Shown here piece by piece: positions 27,871-36,314 of a stretch of DNA of 64,000 bases. Position numbers and translations under genes: made by a program. Source of the stretch: Bacteroidales bacterium (lineage in GTDB: Bacteria > Bacteroidota > Bacteroidia > Bacteroidales > UBA10428); assembly GCA_016934395.1 (NCBI GenBank), contig JAFGSZ010000094.1, positions 1 through 64,000 on the forward strand, given 5' to 3'. The notes under the pieces were generated by a model that did no database searches, was not told where the DNA came from, and was given only the letters and a program-made list of their open reading frames with translations. Each line of letters opens with the position of its first letter. The first letter of the stretch is position 1.

Positions 27871-29367
27871 ATGAAATTAAAGATTTCTGCTGTTCCTAAA
27901 CTGGCTTTAGTTGCTATGTTATTTGCTGCTTGTGGTGGCGGAGGAAAAAATGCTTCATCTACTACAGGATGGAAATACAATGATCCTGATGCCGGTGGAT
28001 TTGAAGTGCAAAGTGGGTATGAACAGGAAACCGGGCCGGGACTGGTATTGATTGAAGGCGGAACTTTTACAATGGGCAGGGTTGAACAGGATTTACTGTA
28101 TGATTGGAACAATATGCCCCGAAGGATAACGGTAAGTTCATTTTACATGGATCAAACCGAGGTTCGAAATATTGACTACAGAGAATATCTGCACTGGATT
28201 AGTCGCGTATTTTTAGATTATCCTGAAGTTTACAGACAAGCGCTGCCAGATACACTGGTGTGGCGCAGACCAATGGCTTATAACGAGCCTTATGTGGAAT
28301 ATTACTTCCGTCATCCCTCGTATAATGAGTATCCGGTGGTTGGTGTAAACTGGTTACAAGCCAATGATTACTGCTCCTGGAGAACCGACCGTGTTAATGA
28401 GGGAATTTTGATTAAAGAAGGAATTCTTACTCCAGATCCGAATCAAATTGGTGAAGAGAATTTTAATACTGAAGCTTATCTTGCCGGACAGTATGAAGGT
28501 TTGGTGAATCAAAACCTTCCAAGTCTTGATCCCAATAAAGAATCGCGTAGGGTAATGCTCGAAGACGGTTTATTATTGCCTAAGTACAGATTGCCCAGTG
28601 AAGCCGAATGGGAATATGCTGCGGTTGCACTCATCGGTAATTCATACGATGAAAGAGTTTATGAAAGAAGAATTTATCCCTGGGATGGCCACAACGTAAG
28701 GAATGATTCTAAAAAATACCGGGGAGAAATGCGGGCCAACTTCGTAAGAGGAAAAGGCGATTTAATGGGTGTTGCAGGTAGTTTAAATGATAATGCAACA
28801 ATTCCTTCTCCTGTAAATTCATACTGGCCAAACGACTATGGATTATATTGTATGGCAGGTAATGTTAACGAATGGGTATATGATATCTATCGTCCGTTAA
28901 CCTTTGAAGAATTCGATGAATTTAATCCTATTCGTGGTAATGTTTTCCAAACATTGGTTCGTGATGAAGAAGGAAATATTGCAGAAAAGGATAGTCTAGG
29001 CAGACTTAGATACCGCGAGGTTACAGAGGAAGAAGCTATTAACCGTTGGAATTATAAAAAAGCAGATTACAGAAACTATCGTGACGGTGATTATGAATCA
29101 AGCATTGTAGACGGATCAGACTGGTCTGCTGAAGCTGCACAACAGGAAAGCGGATCACAAAGAATGTATACTCTAAATAAAGAATCTGGTGATGTATCTT
29201 CACTTATTAATGATCATACAAGAGTTTATAAAGGTGGATCGTGGAGAGACAGGGCGTATTGGTTAAGTCCCGGAACCAGAAGGTATCTTGATGAAGAAGC
29301 TTCTCGTGATGATTTAGGATTCAGATGTGCAATGACACGGGTAGGAAGTCCTGCCGGTCATTATTAA
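27871..29367 (+). CDS. gldJ: T9SS/gliding lipoprotein GldJ
   Basis: 498 residues. A lipoprotein signal (MLFAAC, cysteine at residue 21) is followed by TTGWKYNDPDAGGFEVQ and a formylglycine-generating-enzyme-like domain starting GLVLIEGGTFTMG (about residues 53-65). It contains SFYMDQTEVRN, PVVGVNWLQANDYC, the RLPSEAEWEYAA motif and the C-terminal GGSWRDRAYWLSPGTRR and LGFRCA. This domain is non-catalytic in GldJ and GldK. The TGWKYND segment and the location next to porU and porV favour GldJ over GldK/PorK. It is a periplasm-facing outer-membrane lipoprotein needed for T9SS function and gliding in flavobacteria. A terminator follows, then murF. Confidence 0.85.
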   Translation: MKLKISAVPKLALVAMLFAACGGGGKNASSTTGWKYNDPDAGGFEVQSGYEQETGPGLVLIEGGTFTMGRVEQDLLYDWNNMPRRITVSSFYMDQTEVRNIDYREYLHWISRVFLDYPEVYRQALPDTLVWRRPMAYNEPYVEYYFRHPSYNEYPVVGVNWLQANDYCSWRTDRVNEGILIKEGILTPDPNQIGEENFNTEAYLAGQYEGLVNQNLPSLDPNKESRRVMLEDGLLLPKYRLPSEAEWEYAAVALIGNSYDERVYERRIYPWDGHNVRNDSKKYRGEMRANFVRGKGDLMGVAGSLNDNATIPSPVNSYWPNDYGLYCMAGNVNEWVYDIYRPLTFEEFDEFNPIRGNVFQTLVRDEEGNIAEKDSLGRLRYREVTEEEAINRWNYKKADYRNYRDGDYESSIVDGSDWSAEAAQQESGSQRMYTLNKESGDVSSLINDHTRVYKGGSWRDRAYWLSPGTRRYLDEEASRDDLGFRCAMTRVGSPAGHY

Positions 29368-29392
29368 TCCAATATAATACTTTATAATAAAC

Positions 29393-29425
29393 AAAACCTC
29401 ATTATAAATATAATGAGGTTTTTTT
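29393..29425 (+). terminator. Intrinsic terminator after gldJ
   Basis: A perfect CCTCATTATA/TATAATGAGG inverted repeat (29397-29406 and 29409-29418) with flanking A and T runs follows the gldJ stop by 26 bases. It ends 25 bases before the murF start, so murF would need read-through or its own promoter. Confidence 0.8.
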
Positions 29426-29449
29426 AATTTTACCATAAATTATATTCCA

Positions 29450-30763
29450 TTGAATATACCAGACATTTACCAACTTTTCCTCGAAAATCCGGTTATATCA
29501 ACCGACTCAAGATCTGTAGTCCCCGGATCACTTTTTTTTGCACTGAAAGGAGAAAATTTCAACGGGAATCTTTTTGCACTGGATGCGATTGATAAAGGTG
29601 CCCGATATGCTATAGTAGACGACAAAAATGTAGTTCAGGATGAACATTTTGTGCTTGTAAGTGATGTTTTAGATACACTTCAAAAACTTGCAAATTATCA
29701 CAGGAAACAACTGGGATTAAAAATTTTGGCTATAACAGGTTCAAATGGAAAAACTACTACAAAGGAATTAATTTATGAAGTATTATCTGTTAAACTAAAA
29801 ACTAAAGCAACACAGGGTAATTTAAACAATCATATTGGCGTTCCGCTTACTATTCTTTCATTTGATGAATATACTAAAATGGGTATAGTAGAAATGGGGG
29901 CTAATCATCCAAACGAAATAAAAAAATTGTGTGAAATTGCCGAGCCGAATTACGGTATAATTACAAATATTGGTAAAGCGCATCTTGAAGGTTTTGGGAG
30001 TTTACAGGGTGTGCAAAAGGCAAAAGGTGAATTATTTGACTTTCTGGCAAAATCAAAAGGGACTATATTTTATAATGCATCAAATGCATTCGTGCGCAAT
30101 ATTTTACCGGGTATTGGTAAAGAAATTCCTTATGGTACAAAACCTGTTTTAGATACTTATGGTAAAATAATTTCCGCGGAACCTTATGTTAAAATCAAAA
30201 TAGTAGCCAAAACATGTATGGAGGTTCAGAAATATGAAATAAATACCCAATTGGTTGGACAATATAATCTTGAAAACGTAATGGCTGCTGTTACGATTGG
30301 ACAATATTTTGGTATTCCGGATAAGCAAATTAAGCAGGCAATTGAAAACTATAAACCCCAGAATAACCGGTCACAGTTTATTAAAAGTAAAAAGAATGAA
30401 ATAATTCTCGACGCTTATAATGCCAATCCGGATAGTATGAAACTGGCTATTCACAATTTTCTGGAATTTGAGAAAAAAAATAAAATGGTTATTGTTGGTG
30501 AAATGCTCGAATTGGGAAGTCTAACTAATGATGAACATAAACAATTATATAATTTACTTAAGGAAAACCTAAATAATAATAAAATTTCAAAACTGATTTT
30601 TGTTGGAAGAAATTTTCAAAGCTTTTGTGAAGATACGGATCTGTTTTTTAATAATGTTGATCAGCTAATTGATTGGATACATACAAATCCCTTGAATCAT
30701 TCATTTATATTAATTAAGGGTTCCCGCGGGAATAAGCTGGAAAAGGTTATCCCCTTTCTATAA
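29450..30763 (+). CDS. murF: UDP-MurNAc-tripeptide--D-Ala-D-Ala ligase
   Basis: 437 residues, complete for MurF. The N-terminal domain has ISTDSRSVVPGSLFFALKGENFNG (about residues 17-40). The ATP-binding loop ITGSNGKTTTKE lies near 98-109, TQGNLNNHIGVPLT near 123-136, and the C-terminal domain has ILDAYNANPDSMK and VGEMLELG. It adds D-Ala-D-Ala to the cytoplasmic peptidoglycan precursor. The start is a TTG at 29450: the encoded MNIPDIYQLF aligns with typical MurF N-termini and no ATG is available. Its position after gldJ agrees with what I recall of Flavobacterium gene order. Confidence 0.95.
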   Translation: MNIPDIYQLFLENPVISTDSRSVVPGSLFFALKGENFNGNLFALDAIDKGARYAIVDDKNVVQDEHFVLVSDVLDTLQKLANYHRKQLGLKILAITGSNGKTTTKELIYEVLSVKLKTKATQGNLNNHIGVPLTILSFDEYTKMGIVEMGANHPNEIKKLCEIAEPNYGIITNIGKAHLEGFGSLQGVQKAKGELFDFLAKSKGTIFYNASNAFVRNILPGIGKEIPYGTKPVLDTYGKIISAEPYVKIKIVAKTCMEVQKYEINTQLVGQYNLENVMAAVTIGQYFGIPDKQIKQAIENYKPQNNRSQFIKSKKNEIILDAYNANPDSMKLAIHNFLEFEKKNKMVIVGEMLELGSLTNDEHKQLYNLLKENLNNNKISKLIFVGRNFQSFCEDTDLFFNNVDQLIDWIHTNPLNHSFILIKGSRGNKLEKVIPFL

Positions 30764-30834
30764 TAGGATAAAAAATAGTATTTACCAGGTAAATTTCTTA
30801 TAACATTCTAATAACTGATTAACAAAAGTATTTA

Positions 30835-31260
30835 CTAAATGTGTACGGAATTTAGAATAGTGCTTCTATGCAGCAAATCATCAAGTGTTGCCAGGAGCTG
30901 CGCGCTGTCGATATGTTTATTAATAAAGGTATCACAACCAGATTCAAGACTTTTTATTTCGTCTTTGTAAGAATCGTGATTTATAAATGCAATAATTGGT
31001 AAGAACGGATAATGATCCCTAATCTCTTTTACAAGATTAAAGTTGATATTATCAGGTATTGAAGTGTTTATAATTATCAGATTTACTTTATTTCTCTTTA
31101 AATATTCAAAAGTTTGAAAAGCAGTATATGTCTGGTTTATATTAATAAAAGTATTTATAAGAACTTCTTTCAGAAAAAGATATTGAGCATAATCATCTTC
31201 AATTATTAATATTTTTAGATTGTCCCAGTTATACCATCCTTGTAAGTGATTATTTTCCAT
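30835..31260 (-). CDS. Degenerate response-regulator receiver protein
   Basis: 141 residues forming a single CheY-like receiver fold (KILIIEDDYAQYLFL at about residues 16-30) with no output domain. The acidic pair (D22, D23) and the late lysine (K115 in FINKHI) are kept. The phospho-acceptor aspartate position is asparagine (N65 in LIIINTSIPD) and the conserved threonine/serine site is isoleucine (I93 in IIAFIN). It therefore probably does not accept phosphate by the usual route and may act as a constitutive protein-binding module. No histidine kinase is adjacent; it is convergent with murF. Confidence 0.75.
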   Translation of the reverse strand: MENNHLQGWYNWDNLKILIIEDDYAQYLFLKEVLINTFININQTYTAFQTFEYLKRNKVNLIIINTSIPDNINFNLVKEIRDHYPFLPIIAFINHDSYKDEIKSLESGCDTFINKHIDSAQLLATLDDLLHRSTILNSVHI

Positions 31261-31580
31261 GTGAGAACCATTAATTATTTATTCAACCTAGATATTTCGA
31301 TTATTCATTTATTCGACAATTAATTCTTATAATCGTTGGAAAGTAACCCCGATTTTTTTCTAATATGAGCCCTAATTTTGCAATAGATTCCATTCGTTTG
31401 ATATTCTATGATTTATCAATAGTCAAAACAGGCAGGAACAATTTTTATTAAAATTATCGCCTGTATTTACCTGCATTTATTAGAAAGATGATAAATATTA
31501 CCGCGAGAGGGCTAACTAATTTAAATACTTTTCGTTAACTAAGAATAATTTACTATTTTGAAAAAATTTTACATTTACAT
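31261..31580. other. 320-bp intergenic region
   Basis: AT-rich divergent gap between the receiver gene and the outer-membrane protein gene. I see one composite inverted repeat (ACAGGC at 31428-31433 with GCCTGT at 31459-31464, and AATTTT/AAAATT nested inside). There is no convincing promoter pair, open frame or known RNA element. Confidence 0.5.
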
Positions 31581-32639
31581 ATGTTTTATTTGCGGGTACT
31601 ATTTTTTGCGGGTTTCATACTAACTTCTTATTTACTGAAAATTGAAGCTCAGTCTTTTTATTGGAAATCAGGTTTAAACGTTTTTTTCGATAATCGTGAA
31701 TTTTATAACGATTATGCTTATCCTCAAACAATGTTTGGCTCCAGAATAAACGGTGAGGCCGGATTTAAGTTTGATGAACAAAATAAGTTTATGTTCGGGG
31801 TAGATTTTCTGCATGAAATGGGCAGCAATAAGGTTGTTTTGCCCCCTGATTTTATAATGTATTACCAACTTAATAAAAAGAATGTTGAAATGTTTGCCGG
31901 GTCTTTTCCCAAACGGGATGTTATTTCTATGCCAAGAGTATTGATGGATGATTCAATTTTTTATTATAAGCCCTTAATGGAGGGAATATTTTTAAATTGG
32001 AAAAATAACCTGGGTTATGTGAATGGTTGGATTGACTGGACAAGTAAGCAAACAAAAAGTGAACATGAAGCATTTATAGTCGGTCAAAGTATGAAGCTGC
32101 AAAAAAACCATTTCTTTTATAAACACGATTTTTTAATGTACCATTTTGCGCATACTGCCCAGCGTATGCCGGATGATTATATTCGGGATAACGGCGGACT
32201 TGTGGCTGTGGGAGGTTTTGAATTTAAAGGGGAAAAACTTAAAACACTGCAATTATCAGTGGGTTTAGCTATGTCTTATGATCGGAAAAGAGGCCTTTAT
32301 GATTTAATTTTTAGTTCGGGATTATACCATGAATTTTTAATGGAATATGATAAATTTGGTATCCGTGGTAATTACTATCATGGAAGCAGCAGGCTTGAAA
32401 CTTCTGAAGGATCGTGGAAAAAAAGCAATGAAGGATTAACGGTATTACAAGGTGATAAGTTTTATAAGTCGGGAGATTACGGAAGACTCGATATTTATTT
32501 TATGCCATTAAAAAAGAACAGAATACAATCAAAAATACAACTTTCAGTACACTTAATTCCAGGGGCTATCGATTATTCACAACAGTTTTACCTGTTTATA
32601 AATATCGATGGGAAACGAGATTTAAAAAATCGAGAATAA
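31581..32639 (+). CDS. Predicted outer-membrane beta-barrel protein, unassigned
   Basis: I do not recognise this 352-residue protein. It has a signal peptide (MFYLRVLFFAGFILTSYLLKIEAQ), then alternating aromatic and polar residues typical of an outer-membrane barrel: NKFMFGVDFLHEMG, YYQLNKKNVEMFAG, KTLQLSVGLAMSYD. The motif GSFPKRDVISMPRVLMDDSIFYYKP (about residues 112-136) resembles segments of porin-like proteins in which a planar inner loop follows an early strand, but I cannot name a family. It is convergent with the nucleotidyltransferase gene, 14 bases from its stop. Function unknown. Confidence 0.6.
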   Translation: MFYLRVLFFAGFILTSYLLKIEAQSFYWKSGLNVFFDNREFYNDYAYPQTMFGSRINGEAGFKFDEQNKFMFGVDFLHEMGSNKVVLPPDFIMYYQLNKKNVEMFAGSFPKRDVISMPRVLMDDSIFYYKPLMEGIFLNWKNNLGYVNGWIDWTSKQTKSEHEAFIVGQSMKLQKNHFFYKHDFLMYHFAHTAQRMPDDYIRDNGGLVAVGGFEFKGEKLKTLQLSVGLAMSYDRKRGLYDLIFSSGLYHEFLMEYDKFGIRGNYYHGSSRLETSEGSWKKSNEGLTVLQGDKFYKSGDYGRLDIYFMPLKKNRIQSKIQLSVHLIPGAIDYSQQFYLFINIDGKRDLKNRE

Positions 32640-32653
32640 AATTATTGATTTTA

Positions 32654-33430
32654 CTATAAATCTCGTTGGAAACCCGATAAATCCTCCGGTGTTCCCATAT
32701 CTTTTGATGTTCCGGTATCAAATATTACACTTTCAATTGTTAATCCATCCTTTATAGCCGAGTGAATAACATCACCAATATACAGTTCACGAGACTGATT
32801 ATTCTCTTCTATCACTTTCCCGTTGGGTGAAGTTTTAAGATGTTTCTGTAAATAAAGATGTAAATATTCTGTAAATGCCGGCCCCCAAATTGCAATGGTC
32901 CATCCGTATTTCAAATCGGGCCTGTTTTGTTTAATAATGATATTATTAATTTCACCCTTATTATCCAATTCCACCATATCCGATCTTAAATAATCATTTA
33001 TTGGGAAGATGCCTAAAACTATATCAGCCTTTGAGAAATTTATTTTTTTTACAAGTTTTTCATACGCATCTTCAGGTGTGAAAATTATATCAGGAAACCC
33101 AATAGCAACATATTTGTTTTTAACAAATGAATAGGCCTGATCGAATGTAAATGGTACACCATAGGGCAGATTCATCAATAAATAGCCAATATTCATATTG
33201 AGATTACTACCATCACCAAAGTAATTTGGAATATCCCATTTACCTTTGCGAATAATAAAATAAACCCGGGTAATATTTGCTTTCCGATATGAGTGTAATA
33301 AATATTCGGATAATACTTTTGGTTTGCGGGTATTTATATTTAAATAAACCGGGAGGATTTCCTTACTACAGGGTAATTGTCCTAGCCGTTGGGCAAGACC
33401 TGATGCTGGTATTAGGCCTATAGTTTCCAT
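32654..33430 (-). CDS. Sugar-phosphate nucleotidyltransferase-like protein
   Basis: 258 residues with a divergent NTP_transferase fold. The N-terminus IGLIPASGLAQRLGQLPCSKEILPV (about residues 4-28) corresponds to the nucleotide-binding loop (G-x-A-x-R-L, then K). GFPDIIF (about 111-117) supplies the metal-binding aspartate that is usually in LGDN. The tail DTGTSKDMGTPED (about 239-251) matches the DVGTPED region of glucose-1-phosphate thymidylyl- or cytidylyltransferases. The loop differs enough from the standard GGxGTRL that the substrate, and even the activity, is uncertain. No polysaccharide gene cluster is adjacent. Confidence 0.62.
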   Translation of the reverse strand: METIGLIPASGLAQRLGQLPCSKEILPVYLNINTRKPKVLSEYLLHSYRKANITRVYFIIRKGKWDIPNYFGDGSNLNMNIGYLLMNLPYGVPFTFDQAYSFVKNKYVAIGFPDIIFTPEDAYEKLVKKINFSKADIVLGIFPINDYLRSDMVELDNKGEINNIIIKQNRPDLKYGWTIAIWGPAFTEYLHLYLQKHLKTSPNGKVIEENNQSRELYIGDVIHSAIKDGLTIESVIFDTGTSKDMGTPEDLSGFQRDL

Positions 33431-33698
33431 TAAAATAGTTTATTAATAAAAATGCAATTCCTTCTGATTAATTTTTATTTCAGTTCCATTGTAATGAAAA
33501 TGAAACTGTTCTGATTAATATTAAAATAAAAATATCAGGACATTATTGATAACAAAAATAAGTCTTTAATTTTATAGATAGATTTAATAAATAAAAGTAA
33601 GTTTTATGTTCAAAGGTATTTAATAAATTTCCTTACCTAAGATTACTTGCTGTTCTTGATAAACCGATGGTTCTTTTAATAATATAAAACAATAAATT

Positions 33699-34178
33699 AT
33701 GAAAAATAATTTAACGAGCTTTTTTATTGGAATAGTTACAGGTATAATTCTTATACTGGTGTTATTTTATATATTTTTACCTGGTTTTCTGATTAAAGAA
33801 AATCAGGCAAAATATTCTTTTGAAGAAACTGCTGCGAAATTTGAAGAAATTGTTGTTTCAAATAACTGGAAAATACCTATTATTCATGACCTTCAGGCCA
33901 CTATGTTAAAATTTGGCAAGGAGGTTCAGAAGGTAAAAATATATGAAATCTGTCAACCCGATCAGGCTTATAAGATTTTAACCGAAGACGATGAAAGAAT
34001 TGTATCTTCATTAATGCCTTGCAGAATTGCCATTTATGAGAAATCAGACGGGAATGTGTATATCTCCCGTTTAAATTCGGGATTTGTTTCAAAAGCTTTT
34101 GGAGGTGTTGTAGCTGATGTAATGAGCCAGGTAACCGAGGAGAATGAAAGCATGCTTAAGAATATTGTAAAAGAATAG
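33699..34178 (+). CDS. Membrane-anchored DUF302 protein
   Basis: 159 residues. An N-terminal membrane helix (SFFIGIVTGIILILVLFYIFLPGFLI, about residues 7-32) is followed by a DUF302 domain with the recognisable YSFEETAAKFEEIVVSNNWKIP start (about 40-61). The segment IYEICQPDQAYKIL and the C-terminal SPLMPCR-like SSLMPCRIAIYEK are also typical. DUF302 domains are small, TBP-like folds of unknown biochemical function. The domain faces the periplasm if the helix is a simple anchor. The S4-domain gene follows 29 bases later. Confidence 0.78.
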   Translation: MKNNLTSFFIGIVTGIILILVLFYIFLPGFLIKENQAKYSFEETAAKFEEIVVSNNWKIPIIHDLQATMLKFGKEVQKVKIYEICQPDQAYKILTEDDERIVSSLMPCRIAIYEKSDGNVYISRLNSGFVSKAFGGVVADVMSQVTEENESMLKNIVKE

Positions 34179-34207
34179 TATCATAATCAAATGTTGTTTC
34201 ATAAAAT

Positions 34208-34429
34208 ATGGCTGATCATAAAGAATTAACTTTTTCACTGGAAACAGATTTTATTGAACTTATAAAATTATTAAAACTTGTTCGAATTGCCTCCAGTGGC
34301 GCTGAGGCTAAAATGTTTGTTGGTGAGGGAATGGTCTGCCGAAACAAGGAAATAGAAACCCGGAAACGTGCAAAACTTATAAAGGGCGATATTATCGAGG
34401 TTGAAGGAATACGTGTGACAATTATTTAA
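34208..34429 (+). CDS. Small S4 RNA-binding domain protein
   Basis: 73 residues, essentially one S4 domain of the YbcJ/YlmH-like type: FIELIKLLKLVRIASSGAEAKMFVGEGMVCRNKEIETRKRAKL (about residues 16-58), then the GDIIEVEG turn. Stand-alone proteins of this kind bind structured RNA, and homologues in other bacteria have been linked to ribosomal RNA. The ATG at 34208 is well placed. The following membrane-protein gene starts five bases after the stop, so the two are probably cotranscribed. Confidence 0.85.
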   Translation: MADHKELTFSLETDFIELIKLLKLVRIASSGAEAKMFVGEGMVCRNKEIETRKRAKLIKGDIIEVEGIRVTII

Positions 34430-34434
34430 TTCCG

Positions 34435-34959
34435 ATGGTTAATACAGGGTCTCAAATTTGTGGAGTATGGTCAGGTAATTCTGTTTTGGTTATTGTTGAA
34501 GAACATCCTAATGCATATGTATTACTTATTATACTTGGGATATTTTTTGTTCTAATTTCGCTGATCTTATTTTGGAATAGAATATATTATTCCATTCGGT
34601 TTCCGATAAAAGGAACAAAACGGATCAGATTATCAGTTAAGAAAATTTCAAACGGTAGTCGTTCCGGTAAAAATAAAGCCTTATATATTATTATTGAAAA
34701 TACGGGAAGGATTCAAATTGAAATAACCGCACCTGTATTAGAATTGTTAAAAGACAGGAACATTAAAAAGTTTCAACCTAAAACAGGAGGTTCAGCAGAG
34801 TTTCCTTTATTGTTGCTGCCCGGTACATCTCATGAGTTTAAAATCGACATCGGTAAAATAAAAGACGCTAATGCGGAATTAAGAGCGTATAAAAATGCCC
34901 GGATCATTATTTCTGATACTTCACATTCATTTATTAAAAGAAAATTATTAAATATCTAA
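34435..34959 (+). CDS. Hypothetical single-pass membrane protein
   Basis: I do not recognise this 174-residue protein. It has one strong membrane helix (AYVLLIILGIFFVLISLILFW, about residues 27-47). A basic stretch and a beta-rich soluble domain with a hydrophobic/polar alternation (ALYIIIENTGRIQIEITAPVLELL, about 82-105) follow, and the C-terminus is basic. No catalytic or binding motif is visible. It follows the S4 protein gene by five bases, and its stop overlaps that of the convergent histidine kinase gene by four bases. Confidence 0.6.
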   Translation: MVNTGSQICGVWSGNSVLVIVEEHPNAYVLLIILGIFFVLISLILFWNRIYYSIRFPIKGTKRIRLSVKKISNGSRSGKNKALYIIIENTGRIQIEITAPVLELLKDRNIKKFQPKTGGSAEFPLLLLPGTSHEFKIDIGKIKDANAELRAYKNARIIISDTSHSFIKRKLLNI

Positions 34960-36314
34960 AAGGTTAGCGTAAATACGGTTTCCTTGTCGGGAATTGACTG
35001 TGCAGTAATTGTACCGTTATGGAGACGAAGAATTTGTCGGGATAAACTAAGGCCGATTCCTGATCCGGAAGGTTTAGTCGTGAAAAAGGGAATAAAAATT
35101 TTATCAATCACATCACTTAAAATCCCCGGACCATTATCAATTACCTGGATGGTTACCTGGCTGCGTTTATTTAAAAATCCGATCAATTTAATAATTCCGT
35201 TTTCTTTGCCGTTAAGAGCATGCAGCGAGTTTTTAATAAGATTTATAAGTACCTGTTCAATCAGCTGCTCATCGCAGGTGAAGGTAATTTCTTCAGGTTC
35301 TATGCGGGTTTCAAATTGCAGTTTATGTTTAATTATTTCTTCGTCCATCAACCGCTGAATGTTAACAAACATATCGTTTACATGGCACACTTTAAAATTA
35401 GGCTTGGGAATTCTTGTAAGGTTCCGGTAAGTATTTACAAAATGCAGCAAACCGGTGCTTCGCCGGTTAATTGTTTGTAAGGCTTCCTGAATTTCCTGCA
35501 AACTGTCCATCTCTATGGTAACTTGTTCATTCCCTTCATTTTCTCCAGAAATATTTTTTAGCATAATATCTAAAGTAGATGACAAAGAAGCAATAGGAGT
35601 GATCGAATTCATTATTTCATGAGTCAATACCCGAATTAATTTTTGCCATGCTTCAGTTTCCTGTTCTTCCAATACATGTTGAATATCTTTTATGGTAGCC
35701 AGTGTAATTAAGGTGTCTTTAATTTTAATGGTTGTGGCATATATGGCCAGTTGAAGGATATCATCTTCCTCCTGAACTTTTACCAGTTTATTTTCACCCG
35801 GACGAATAGTAAGCAGGGTTTGTACGAGTTCTTTGCTTAATTCGGCAAGAGCATTAATATTTTTCAAGCTGCTGATCTGAAACAGTTTTTTTGCCGCTTT
35901 ATTAATAAGCTCAATATTTCCATCTTTTTTAAAGGCAATCAGGCTTACATCAATATTCTGTACAATAGTTTGGAGGTAATGAAAATGCTCTTCTTTTTCG
36001 GTGCGGACCTTTTGGAAATCCTCAATTACTTCATTAAATGCACGGTTCAATTCGTCAAAAGAACTTCCCATACCTTCGATTTTAAACGATCGTGTAAATT
36101 CAGAAAATCGTATTGATTCCAGGAAACTGGTTAGTTCCCTGTTTGTCTTATCAAGATATCGTATTAATGAGGAAATCTGAAATATTATGATGACTGCAAT
36201 TATGATGGGGGTAATAAAATAATTGGTTTGAAACGAGTAATAAAACAGAAATATGGTTCCGGTAATCAGCAGAACGCGAACGATTAAATGAAGTCTGAAA
36301 TTTTTAAAGCCCAT
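34956..36314 (-). CDS. Sensor histidine kinase, NtrB/AtoS type
   Basis: 452 residues. Two closely spaced membrane helices (about residues 11-50) with almost no periplasmic loop are followed by a HAMP-like linker, a PAS-like domain (about 105-215) and the HisKA box LTHEIMNSITP (histidine at 232). The HATPase region has N-box NLIKNSLHAL, G1 DNGPGI and G2 SGSGIGLSLS. The missing sensory domain suggests it senses a membrane or intracellular signal. It overlaps the upstream regulator gene by 11 bases, a clear two-component operon. Probable target: the divergent efflux operon. Confidence 0.9.
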   Translation of the reverse strand: MGFKNFRLHLIVRVLLITGTIFLFYYSFQTNYFITPIIIAVIIIFQISSLIRYLDKTNRELTSFLESIRFSEFTRSFKIEGMGSSFDELNRAFNEVIEDFQKVRTEKEEHFHYLQTIVQNIDVSLIAFKKDGNIELINKAAKKLFQISSLKNINALAELSKELVQTLLTIRPGENKLVKVQEEDDILQLAIYATTIKIKDTLITLATIKDIQHVLEEQETEAWQKLIRVLTHEIMNSITPIASLSSTLDIMLKNISGENEGNEQVTIEMDSLQEIQEALQTINRRSTGLLHFVNTYRNLTRIPKPNFKVCHVNDMFVNIQRLMDEEIIKHKLQFETRIEPEEITFTCDEQLIEQVLINLIKNSLHALNGKENGIIKLIGFLNKRSQVTIQVIDNGPGILSDVIDKIFIPFFTTKPSGSGIGLSLSRQILRLHNGTITAQSIPDKETVFTLTF

